The notes under the pieces: model-generated | Told to the model about the DNA's origin: nothing | The model's database searches: none | Seen by the model: the letters and a program-made list of their open reading frames with translations, nothing else | Assembly: GCA_017540915.1 (NCBI GenBank) | Contig: JAFYAD010000265.1 | Coordinates: forward strand, 1 to 8,257 | From: Lachnospiraceae bacterium | GTDB lineage: Bacteria; Bacillota_A; Clostridia; Lachnospirales; Lachnospiraceae | DNA length: 8,257 bases | Direction of reading: 5' to 3' | Made by a program: the position numbers and the translations under genes | Part shown: positions 1-5,869 of the stretch, one piece after another | How positions within the stretch are numbered: the first letter of the stretch is position 1 | Layout of the letters: every line of letters begins with the position of its first letter

Positions 1-64
1 ATTATCGCATGTTCCAAAAAGTAAATGGGGTGGGCGAAATGCGGCACCGGCCGCTTGACTGTAT

Positions 65-141
65 CTACAGATATATATTTTTCAAGGTTCAACTGAGCCG
101 ATTTTGAGACCCTGTTTTTTCATACGTCACTTGACACTACC
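65..141 (+). repeat. Left arm of window-flanking inverted repeat (IS-end-like)
   Basis: This stretch matches the reverse complement of 8125-8199. The shared blocks, in order, are ACAGATA, TTTTCAAGGTTCAA, TGAGCC, a TTTC/TTTT-CATA tract, and GTCACTTGACACTACC. The last block is the longest exact match and lies at the side facing into the window. The middle (about 100-114) differs between the arms. An abrupt loss of similarity after ACTACC is what an element end would give. No transposase is visible, because the rest of such an element would lie to the left of the window. The family cannot be named from the sequence. Confidence 0.7.
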
Positions 142-336
142 CTAATGATGCTCTCTTCCTGCCGGAATCCCGGCCGGGGTAAAACTGTGATCAATCACTC
201 ATCGATCATTCAATCGATTTCCTGTATGTTGACCACATAATACTCTCCGTAGAGAACAAACGGTAGATGTCATCTGTCACCATGTTTTATGTATTATTCG
301 CTTTTCCCGTGACAAATGTCACAATACCACCCTCAC
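142..336. other. Gene-free stretch downstream of the CoA-transferase
   Basis: No convincing coding frame is seen. It contains small dyads: GCCGG-AATC-CCGGC at 161-174, a cluster of overlapping ATCAATCA/ATCGATCA/AATCGAT motifs at about 189-222, CTCT-CCGT-AGAG at about 243-254, and GTGAC-AAAT-GTCAC at 309-322. The last one lies 15 bases past the stop codon of the minus-strand CoA-transferase and could be a weak 3' hairpin, but no T-run follows it on the minus strand, so it is not called a terminator. Confidence 0.4.
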
Positions 337-1677
337 CTATCGCCTGTTACTGCGACGCCATATTTTCCGGTCTTGTGCCTCCCTCACCAGATGATCGCGG
401 AAAGCGGGATGAGCTATGGAGATAAGCTTCTCCGCCCGTTCCCAGGTGGAGAGTCCCTCAAGATTTACCACTCCGTATTCAGTGGCCAGAAAATATATCT
501 GGCTCCTGGGGGAGGTGATGATGTCGCCGTTAAACTGCGGCATTATCCTGGAATGCGTAACCCCCTGTTTGTCCACATATATCGAACTCATACAGATAAA
601 AGCCTTACCGCCCCGTGATGCGGAAGCCCCCGTCAAAAAGTCCAGCTGCCCTCCGGTGCCGCTGATCTGCCTTGAACCGGAGCTCTCAGCGGCAACCTGG
701 CCGTACAGATCCACTGCCACACAGGCGTTTATGGACACCATATCATCGATCCGCTCTATGACTCCCGGCCGGTTCACGTATTCCAGGGGATATGCCATTA
801 CCCCCGGATTGTCATCCAGCCATTCGTAGAGATCTCTCGATCCCACCGCACAGCCGAAGACTCCCTTGCCTCTGTCGATCTTCTTTTTCTTGTTGGTAAG
901 TTTTCCGGCGAGATGCAGGCTTAAAAATGCGTCCGTGCAAAGTTCTGTGTGCATCCCCAAATCCTTAAGATCCGACTCGGCTATGAGCTCCCCCAACGCA
1001 TTCGGGACATTTCCGATACCGAGCTGCAAGGTCGCTCCGTTCACAATATACGGCAGTATGTGACCTGCGATGGCACGGTCGCACTCTGTGGGTTCGGCAT
1101 AATGAATATCGGGGAAGTCCTCATGCTCACCTTCCACAATATAATCCACCTCCGAAATGTGAATACACTCGTCATAGCCTCCCCTGACCTTCGGAAGCTT
1201 ATCATTAATCTCCAATATCACGATATCCGCCATGCGGGCAATTGGTGCAGCAACTCCCGTGTTCACGGAAAAATTGAAATACCCGTGGGCATCCATTGGC
1301 GTGACGCTCACCATGGCAACATTTACATGTAAAAAGAATTCATAGTAGGCGGCGTTATTGTGAAAGACCATGGGGATATAATAGCACAGTCCCTTGTCGC
1401 ACAGCCTTCTCTCATAGGACGAACAATGCCAGCTGTGATATATGAAATGCTCCTGTGTTTCATCACACTCTGCCACCTTGATAGGTCCGGATATGAGATT
1501 TCCCCTGATCTTGACATCGAAAAGCTCATCCCGTCTCTTCGCCAGAGCGCGATCCAGTAAAACCGGCTTCCCCAGACAACTGGTATAATCGATCCAGTCT
1601 CCGCTCTTTACCACAGAGACGGCCTCATCCGGTGTTCTGAGTTTTCTGTTGTATTCCTGAGTGAAATCTTCGACCAT
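337..1677 (-). CDS. Acetyl-CoA hydrolase/transferase family; likely butyryl-CoA:acetate CoA-transferase
   Basis: The product is a 446-residue class I-type CoA-transferase that would move CoA between a short-chain acyl-CoA (probably butyryl-CoA) and acetate in the cytosol, the last step of butyrate formation in many Lachnospiraceae. Seen in the protein: the N-terminal block DEAVSVVKSGDW (17-28), PMDAHGYFNF (127-136), the glycine loop GIGNVPNA (220-227), the expected catalytic glutamate E245 in GMHTELCTDAF, and the family signature GTGGQLDF (340-347). It ends in IWRRSNRR, as family members do, and the length is normal. The ATG at 1677 is preferred over an in-frame ATG at 1686, because AGGGGG lies 10 nt before 1677 but directly abuts 1686. 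It sits 31 bp behind the TIR gene on the same strand, so it may be co-transcribed. 4-hydroxybutyrate or propionate CoA-transferase activity is the main alternative: substrate cannot be read from motifs. I am confident of the family, less so of the substrate. Confidence 0.88.
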   Translation of the reverse strand: MVEDFTQEYNRKLRTPDEAVSVVKSGDWIDYTSCLGKPVLLDRALAKRRDELFDVKIRGNLISGPIKVAECDETQEHFIYHSWHCSSYERRLCDKGLCYYIPMVFHNNAAYYEFFLHVNVAMVSVTPMDAHGYFNFSVNTGVAAPIARMADIVILEINDKLPKVRGGYDECIHISEVDYIVEGEHEDFPDIHYAEPTECDRAIAGHILPYIVNGATLQLGIGNVPNALGELIAESDLKDLGMHTELCTDAFLSLHLAGKLTNKKKKIDRGKGVFGCAVGSRDLYEWLDDNPGVMAYPLEYVNRPGVIERIDDMVSINACVAVDLYGQVAAESSGSRQISGTGGQLDFLTGASASRGGKAFICMSSIYVDKQGVTHSRIMPQFNGDIITSPRSQIYFLATEYGVVNLEGLSTWERAEKLISIAHPAFRDHLVREAQDRKIWRRSNRR

Positions 1678-1699
1678 ACTGCCCATACCCCCTGTGAAC

Positions 1700-1709
1700 G
1701 ATCATGATC
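1700..1709. repeat. 10-bp perfect palindrome in the TIR/CoA-transferase gap
   Basis: GATCATGATC is self-complementary and occupies part of the 31-bp gap, touching the TIR stop codon. It may be chance, since two GATC sites alone create it. It is too short and lacks a T-run, so it is not a terminator and does not argue against co-transcription. Confidence 0.4.
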
Positions 1710-3460
1710 TATTCAAGCCACTTCTTCGCATCTTTTTCGGATATCTGACCGGCATCGACCATGGACTGTATCTGTCTTCGCACATCATCCGGTCTGCTGT
1801 ATCCGCCATCTATCGTTTTGCCAAACCATGTCAGTGCATTATCGTAATCCTCCGCCCCGTAATACGCCAATCCGGCATTATACATTGTCATGGGATCCTT
1901 GTTGCTCTTTGCTGCCTTTGCAAAATATTTTGCGCTCTCTGAGAAATTGTCATCGCGGTAGAGGATCATGCCGTAGTTCGACCAGACTGCCGGATCCTCT
2001 ATCCCCAGTTCTATTGCCTTTGCATAATATTTTCCGGAGATCGCATCGCTCTCTTCCACGCCTTTTCCCATGTAATACATGTTGCCAAGCAATTTGTAGG
2101 TTCTTGCGGACTTTGTGTTATTTTCTTCCGCTCTGTTCAGGTACAGGAGCGCTTTTCCGTAATCCTGATCCACGCCCTCGCCATCATAATACATGGCTCC
2201 GAGCTCATCGCAGGCTTCAACATTTCCCTTTTTTGCGGCTCTTTCAAGCTCTTCTACCGTCATGTCGGAAACGTCCTTTTCCTCCGTTTTGCCGGAATCT
2301 GTTTTGTCGGTTTTTCCGGAATCTGTGGTCTCCTGCGAGCTGTCGGAAGATAGTTTATCACCGGAAGACTTATCTTCCGTGTCGGTTGTTTTGCCTGTCT
2401 CCCCGCTTTTTTCAGCACCTGTGGTGCTGTCAGACTTGTTATCAGTATTCTCCGTTTCGTTGTCTGTAGTTTTGGAGTTGTCTGTCGTGCTGTCCGATGT
2501 GGCGTCCGTTGCAGTATCTGTTGTACTGTCCGTTACGTCTCCCTCTGCTTTGTCTTCTGCTGACCCGGCTTCTGTATTTTCAACATTCGAAGTGTCAGTG
2601 GAATCTGTGGTATCTTTAGTGTCTGTTGTGTCTGAGGAATCTGTGGTATCTGCGGTATTTACGGAATCTGTGCCATCTGTTGTATTTGCGAAATCTGTAG
2701 TATTTGTGGGATCTGTGGCATCTTCGGAATCTCCTGCATCCGTACCGACTGATGTACCTTCTGTCTCTCCACCTGTGGACGTATCTCCATCCGAAATACT
2801 TCCGCCTTCTACCTTATCATGCCCGTCTGCACCGCCTCCGTCTCCATATGCAGATATAAACGGTTCTGACTGACCGGGTTGCTGATAGCTCTTATAACTC
2901 TGCAATAACAGCAACACTATCAAAAGAAACACTACTAAAAGCGCAGCAATGATCCCGATCAGAATCGCCGGAGAAATCTGCCTGCTTTTTACTGTGGGCT
3001 GAATCGGCAACATCGGCTGTTCCGAAATACCTGCCACTTTATCGGCTCCCGACAGAATGTCCCCAACATACTGTCTGAGCTGTACCACGTTGTCATTCAG
3101 TGGTGGCTTTACCGCATCAAGCCAGTGTACGCGGGAAAGATAATACTCAAACTCGCCACTCATCTTCGCATCTGTAAGCCTGAAGGGCACTATAGTTTTC
3201 CCCTCATTAAACGCCACGGCCACCTCATTCATCACCTGCCGCGACACATTCGACTCGTCCGTAAAGACTAAAACCTGCACTTTGACAGACTGAATTGCCT
3301 CCGTTATGGCGCTGACCCATGACGCCCCGGGCACAATATCCCTGGGCGCGTACCAGCAGCGGATACCGTTTTTTTCAAACTCCGCCACTATGGCATCCGC
3401 GACATTTTTATTTTTTGAAGAATAGCTGACAAAAACGTCAGCACTCGTTTTTTCTGACAT
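1709..3460 (-). CDS. Membrane TIR-domain protein with Ser/Thr/Asp-rich linker and Sel1/TPR repeats
   Basis: A 583-residue modular protein. Residues 6-112 form a TIR domain: ADVFVSYSSKN at the first strand, CWYAPRDIVPG at the BB loop (35-45), WVSAITEAI (48-56) and SRQVMNEVAVAF (73-84), with E79 at the place of the catalytic glutamate of NAD-cleaving TIRs. Residues about 154-176 are one strongly hydrophobic membrane helix, with K/R (KSR) before it. Residues about 187-399 are a low-complexity stalk rich in T, S, D, E and G. Residues 400-487 carry two Sel1 repeats (LGAMYYDGEGV, LGNMYYMGKGV), followed by two TPR-like units to about 554 and a short tail ending KDAKKWLE. Positive charge before the helix suggests TIR inside and stalk plus repeats outside the cell. 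The ATG at 3460 begins the normal TIR N-terminus; an in-frame TTG at 3496 would add 12 unlike residues. The ribosome site is weak. Known TIR roles include NADase effectors in phage defence and protein-protein signalling; which applies here is unknown. Confidence 0.85.
   Translation of the reverse strand: MSEKTSADVFVSYSSKNKNVADAIVAEFEKNGIRCWYAPRDIVPGASWVSAITEAIQSVKVQVLVFTDESNVSRQVMNEVAVAFNEGKTIVPFRLTDAKMSGEFEYYLSRVHWLDAVKPPLNDNVVQLRQYVGDILSGADKVAGISEQPMLPIQPTVKSRQISPAILIGIIAALLVVFLLIVLLLLQSYKSYQQPGQSEPFISAYGDGGGADGHDKVEGGSISDGDTSTGGETEGTSVGTDAGDSEDATDPTNTTDFANTTDGTDSVNTADTTDSSDTTDTKDTTDSTDTSNVENTEAGSAEDKAEGDVTDSTTDTATDATSDSTTDNSKTTDNETENTDNKSDSTTGAEKSGETGKTTDTEDKSSGDKLSSDSSQETTDSGKTDKTDSGKTEEKDVSDMTVEELERAAKKGNVEACDELGAMYYDGEGVDQDYGKALLYLNRAEENNTKSARTYKLLGNMYYMGKGVEESDAISGKYYAKAIELGIEDPAVWSNYGMILYRDDNFSESAKYFAKAAKSNKDPMTMYNAGLAYYGAEDYDNALTWFGKTIDGGYSRPDDVRRQIQSMVDAGQISEKDAKKWLE
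2264..2902 (-). repeat. Low-complexity Thr/Ser/Asp-coding stalk region of the TIR gene
   Basis: About 213 codons encode short DTT/DST/NTT/ENT units. The DNA itself is repetitive: a 15-bp motif (plus strand GGAATCTGTGGTATC) occurs at 2600-2614 and again at 2636-2650, and many degenerate copies of TCTGTNGTA lie around 2500-2740. Such tracts can change copy number by slippage, so stalk length may vary between strains. The opposite strand reads as a long Ser/Val-rich open frame (2193-2873), which is only the shadow of this repeat. Confidence 0.8.
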
Positions 3461-3501
3461 CTTTTTTACCCACTGAAAAAATATACCTTTACACAAACTT
3501 A

Positions 3502-3530
3502 AGTTTACAGTAGCTTTCCCGCACAGTCAA
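3502..3530 (-). promoter_or_regulatory. Probable promoter of the TIR/CoA-transferase unit
   Basis: On the minus strand, TTGACT (3530-3525) is followed after exactly 17 nt by TAAACT (3507-3502). This matches the vegetative consensus at 5/6 and 4/6 positions. Transcription would begin near 3495, giving a leader of about 35 nt before the ATG at 3460. Confidence 0.6.
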
Positions 3531-3732
3531 GCAAAAGCCACACGGAAGCCCAGACTTCCCGCATGTTGAAATCTGTTCCAGGATATGATAACATCTCTGA
3601 ATAGTTTGGATGATGTTGGGAACAAGGGTTATATTCCTGACTGTTTCATGATACACTCTCCCACAATCAACCTTGATATACATAGAAAGGAGAAATCCAA
3701 TCATCAACCGGTGATCGGATCACACATGTAAA
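3531..3732. other. Intergenic region between divergent TIR and DUF1858 genes
   Basis: It holds a small hairpin, GGAAG-CCCAGA-CTTCC (3544-3559), and an interrupted dyad, TGTTCC...AACATC / GATGTT-G-GGAACA (about 3574-3625). A weak plus-strand promoter candidate, TTGAAA-17-TAACAT, lies at 3566-3594; an alternative -10 is TATATT at 3630-3635. A good AGGAG at about 3689-3693 lies some 40 nt ahead of the DUF1858 ATG, too far to serve it directly. An ATG followed at once by TAA stands at 3726-3731. A 72-codon minus-strand frame here looks spurious. Confidence 0.4.
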
Positions 3733-3936
3733 ATGTTCAGATTGACAAAAGAAACCACCATCGGAGAATTACTGCAGAACTGCCCGGATATCGCTCCGGT
3801 TCTCACAGGTATTGGCATGCACTGTCTCGGCTGCCCTTCTTCACAGATGGAGAGCCTTGAGCAGGCTGCGGAAGTACACGGCCTCGACCCCGACGATCTC
3901 ATCGACGACATCAAGGGCTTTATGGAGAGTATGTGA
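3733..3936 (+). CDS. DUF1858 domain protein
   Basis: A 67-residue protein that is entirely one DUF1858-type domain. It shows the family pattern: an N-terminal [20 protein letters not shown] helix, a [10 protein letters not shown] turn with C31 and C34, then [11 protein letters not shown] and a short C-terminal helix. In this family the CxxC turn is common and the domain is often found next to redox or metal-cluster proteins; its biochemical role is not established. A stop codon in frame at 3712 makes this ATG the first possible one. The ribosome site directly ahead is poor. The stop codon overlaps the ATG of the next gene (TGATG), so the two are translationally coupled and probably act together. 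Confidence 0.85.
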   Translation: MFRLTKETTIGELLQNCPDIAPVLTGIGMHCLGCPSSQMESLEQAAEVHGLDPDDLIDDIKGFMESM

Positions 3937-4478
3937 TGGGCTACGAACCGGGACCGGAATGCAGGATATGCAAAGGAAGATGCTGTCGTGAACACGGGTG
4001 CTCCCTGTCTCCCGCCGACCTGTCGCACTATCTTAGTCTGGCAGGCTTTTCACCGAAAGATTTTAGCAAGGAGACTCTCGTATCTCTCCTGACACATGAA
4101 AAATACGGTCTTTTTGCCATCGAGTACTTTTGGCACAACGAAAGACAGGTGTACTACCTTCGTATGAAGCACAAATGCTATACCTTCGTAGGCGTTGATG
4201 CCATGGGCGAGTGCATTGCCCTGACCGACGAAGGCTGTATGCTCTCCATGGAGGATCGACCCAGAGGCGGCAGAGACCTAAAGAGCAGCCCGGATTTCAA
4301 ATGTCATCAGGAATACACATCAGAGGAAATGTCCCTCGACTGGCTGCCGTATTCCGACACTCTGCAGGAGATTTACACAGAATACGAAGCCATCTACAAC
4401 GCGGACGGAACATTCGATAAATGCGACAGGGATTATTTTGAATACCTAAAAAAACAAAAGCTCCGGGAAACCCGTTAG
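3936..4478 (+). CDS. YkgJ-like cysteine-cluster protein
   Basis: A 180-residue soluble protein with a cysteine cluster at the N-terminus, CRICKGRCC followed by C22 (C9, C12, C16, C17, C22), and more cysteines at C81, C93, C101 and C123. This arrangement resembles YkgJ-type zinc- or iron-chelating domains, where the cysteines bind a metal or Fe-S cluster. The C-terminal third is acidic, aromatic and helical. No membrane segment or signal peptide is seen. The ATG at 3936 is chosen over an overlapping GTG at 3933, because GGAG lies 8 nt upstream and the TGATG overlap with the DUF1858 stop is a typical coupling junction. The stop codon lies within the loop of a downstream hairpin. Substrate and partner are unknown; a link with DUF1858 in metal or redox chemistry is inferred from coupling only. 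Confidence 0.8.
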   Translation: MGYEPGPECRICKGRCCREHGCSLSPADLSHYLSLAGFSPKDFSKETLVSLLTHEKYGLFAIEYFWHNERQVYYLRMKHKCYTFVGVDAMGECIALTDEGCMLSMEDRPRGGRDLKSSPDFKCHQEYTSEEMSLDWLPYSDTLQEIYTEYEAIYNADGTFDKCDRDYFEYLKKQKLRETR

Positions 4479-4490
4479 GGGATCCCGGAG
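4446..4490 (-). terminator. Rho-independent terminator read on the minus strand
   Basis: The arms CTCCGGGA (4461-4468) and TCCCGGAG (4483-4490) form an 8-bp stem, with an inner CCC/GGG pairing around the GTTA loop. On the minus strand the hairpin is followed by CTTTTGTTTTTTT (rc of 4447-4459), a classic terminator tail. On the plus strand no T-run follows, so it would serve the convergent YkgJ-like gene poorly, and it overlaps that gene's last codons. Confidence 0.75.
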
Positions 4491-4687
4491 TTCGGAAAGT
4501 CTTGCCGTGAAGTCAGTCTTTTGACCCTTGAATCATATGATACATAAACGAAATTGCTGTAATACAGGGATCCGAATTCCTTCATAAGCCAGTTTTTTCC
4601 AACCTGTCTCGCGCCCCAAAGAATTAATGGCTTCCTGTGCTTTTTATCTCTCCACTCTATAAGTTTTTCCAAAAGAAGTCGCTTCAT
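4475..4687 (-). pseudogene. Truncated N-terminal fragment of an AAA+ (AAA_14/DUF4143-type) ATPase
   Basis: Only 70 codons remain. The fragment starts like solo AAA_14 ATPases (MKRLLLEKLIEWRDKK, then KPLILWGARQVGK) and keeps the YSNFVYVSYDS strand. It stops after about 50 homologous residues, and the final 15 or so residues (KRLTSRQDFPNSGIP) look unrelated and run into the terminator hairpin. Walker A reads GARQVGKN, where the family requires T or S after GK, so nucleotide binding should be lost. Full-length relatives have about 400 residues. The ATG at 4687 has a GGTGG-type ribosome site, and an upstream GTG at 4699 is possible. It is read as a decayed, 3'-deleted gene. It belongs to the same broad group as the intact ATPase at 5870-7129, but the two sequences are clearly different, so it is not a recent duplicate. 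Confidence 0.75.
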
Positions 4688-4729
4688 AACGCCACCCACC
4701 CTTTTATTGTTTGCCTTGAATTATATAAG

Positions 4730-4789
4730 AAAAACGCAGGTCTGCCAACACTTTTTCGTCGGAAAAAGTGTGTCGTTCCCGCGTTTTTT
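4730..4789. terminator. Nested long hairpin, likely HAD-gene (bidirectional) terminator
   Basis: The inner stem is perfect: ACACTTTTTC (4748-4757), loop GTCG, GAAAAAGTGT (4762-4771). An outer stem pairs AAAAACGCAGG (4730-4740) with CCCGCGTTTTT (about 4778-4788) with one mismatch. Both strands end in T-runs, so it can stop transcription both ways. On the minus strand it lies about 40 nt past the HAD stop. A second small hairpin, ATAAGAG/CTCTTAT (4801-4822), lies between. Confidence 0.7.
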
Positions 4790-4828
4790 CTCACATACAT
4801 ATAAGAGTGCTACTCCTCTTATCGGCAA

Positions 4829-5485
4829 TCAGCGTTCCTCCAATATATCGATAATATCAGCCGGTGCCGTAGCAAATGTTGTGGCACCGTTTTCTACGAG
4901 CATATCCCTGTCACGGAATCCCCAGAGTACCGTTATGCAGGGAATCCCTGAATTTTGGGCTGTTTGAAGATCCACTTCCGAATCCCCGATATATACCGCT
5001 TCATCCTGTGTGCTATTAAGCTCTTTCAGCGCAGCGAGAACCGTATCAGCTGCAGGCTTCCTCCTGATATCGGGTTTTTCGCCAATCGCAACGGATACGT
5101 ACCTTGAGAAAAACCTTTCGTTCAGCTCTTTTACGGCAGAATCAATCTTGTTGGACACGATCGCCATCTTATAACCCTTTTCATGCAACTCCTTCAAGAG
5201 ATCGAGTATTCCCTCGTAGGGTGCAGTCTTATCAAGACAATGCATATTGTAGTAATCCTTAAAATCCGCGATCATCTTGGCGAAAAGCTCGTCTCCGATT
5301 CCGTCCGGCGCGGCGCACTTCATGGCATATCCGATCCCATTCCCAAAAAATCTCCTGTAATCTTCCTTGTCTCTCGTGGGCAGACCATGCTTTGCAAGAG
5401 TATAGTTTACCGCATCCGTAAGGTCGTCGAGTGTATTCAAGACCGTTCCGTCCATGTCAAAAATGACCGTGTTTATCTTATTCAT
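4829..5485 (-). CDS. HAD-superfamily hydrolase, phosphoglycolate phosphatase-like
   Basis: A 218-residue cytosolic phosphatase of HAD subfamily IA. All four motifs are present: I, DMDGT (10-14, nucleophile D10 and acid D12); II, VSN (110-112); III, the lysine in RRKP (K143); IV, GDSEVD (167-172). A helical cap lies between motifs I and II, from about 16 to 90. This layout fits Gph/PpaX-type enzymes that remove phosphate from phosphoglycolate or pyrophosphate, but HAD substrates cannot be told from motifs. The ATG at 5485 is chosen because the protein there begins MNKINTVIFDMDGT, as the family does, and an AAGG-rich ribosome site lies upstream; the first in-frame ATG at 5521 would add 12 basic residues with no family match. 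It has its own promoter at 5554-5582, giving a leader of about 60 nt. Confidence 0.9.
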   Translation of the reverse strand: MNKINTVIFDMDGTVLNTLDDLTDAVNYTLAKHGLPTRDKEDYRRFFGNGIGYAMKCAAPDGIGDELFAKMIADFKDYYNMHCLDKTAPYEGILDLLKELHEKGYKMAIVSNKIDSAVKELNERFFSRYVSVAIGEKPDIRRKPAADTVLAALKELNSTQDEAVYIGDSEVDLQTAQNSGIPCITVLWGFRDRDMLVENGATTFATAPADIIDILEER

Positions 5486-5553
5486 AGCCTGCCTTCTTCT
5501 GTAGTGAAGTATTTTTATCATTAACCTTTACTTTTTATAATCCTCTCCCGCCT

Positions 5554-5582
5554 ATAATATCACGGTGATGCTTCTCTTACAA
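5554..5582 (-). promoter_or_regulatory. Promoter of the HAD gene (module shared with yqeY-like gene)
   Basis: On the minus strand, TTGTAA (5582-5577), 17 nt, then TATTAT (5559-5554) with an extended TGA just before the -10. The following AGGCGGGAG and the upstream GTTTCGG also recur at the YqeY-like gene. The spacing is identical at both sites. Confidence 0.75.
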
Positions 5583-5599
5583 CCTAATATTCCGAAACA

Positions 5600-5768
5600 A
5601 TCGTTGCTATTCACAGCCACTTTACATACATTCTACCGGCTCGCCCCGACACCGGCAATCTGCTCAGCAAGCTGACAGCCTGTATACTACATGATATTGA
5701 CTGTAAATAGAAAAAAACATACACAAATGCCATCATGACACAGCTGATGCGGGGTGGTAATGGTATGA
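5600..5768. other. Gene-free stretch upstream of the ATPase cassette
   Basis: No coding frame or RNA gene is recognised. It contains a small hairpin, TCAGC-AA-GCTGA (about 5664-5675), and the two CCGG-containing segments around 5637-5657. A TTGACT at about 5698 has no convincing -10 partner. Base composition shifts to AT-rich from about 5690 onward. Confidence 0.35.
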
Positions 5769-5824
5769 TAAACCGAACTAATTTGCAAAAATGCGTTGAA
5801 AGTTCGGTTTAGATGAGGTATAAT
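5769..5824 (+). promoter_or_regulatory. Promoter with embedded 10-bp inverted repeat (probable operator) of the ATPase
   Basis: TTGAAA (5796-5801), a 17-nt spacer and a perfect TATAAT (5819-5824) form a near-consensus promoter. A perfect inverted repeat, TAAACCGAAC (5769-5778) and GTTCGGTTTA (5802-5811), brackets the -35 box, with its right arm filling the first part of the spacer. A protein binding both arms, or a hairpin with a 23-nt loop, would mask the -35. The left arm lies before the transcription start, so an RNA attenuator is unlikely; a DNA operator or element-end role is inferred. Confidence 0.75.
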
Positions 5825-5869
5825 TTGACGCAGATAAAAACGATTTAGATGTATAGTCGGAGGCAGCAG

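Noticed and set aside
65..141. Assigning the end repeat to a named IS family
   Set aside because: Only the end sequence is visible and no transposase is in the window, so a family name would be a guess.
316..1332. Several plus-strand frames (316-618, 416-829, 866-1063, 949-1332)
   Set aside because: All are antisense to the well-supported CoA-transferase and show no family features.
2193..2873. 226-codon Ser/Val-rich plus-strand frame
   Set aside because: It is the exact antisense shadow of the TIR stalk repeat, with no ribosome site or family resemblance.
3461..3496. Upstream TTG start for the TIR protein
   Set aside because: It adds 12 residues unlike TIR N-termini and would start almost at the predicted transcription start.
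3489..3707. 72-codon minus-strand frame upstream of the TIR gene
   Set aside because: It overlaps the TIR promoter and the region upstream of DUF1858; no ribosome site or known motif is seen.
3726..3731. ATG-TAA minimal upstream frame before DUF1858
   Set aside because: A start-stop pair this short arises easily by chance, and no ribosome site precedes it.
5600..5768. Riboswitch or small RNA before the ATPase
   Set aside because: Only short unconnected hairpins are present, with no conserved aptamer pattern, and the ATPase transcript starts after this stretch.
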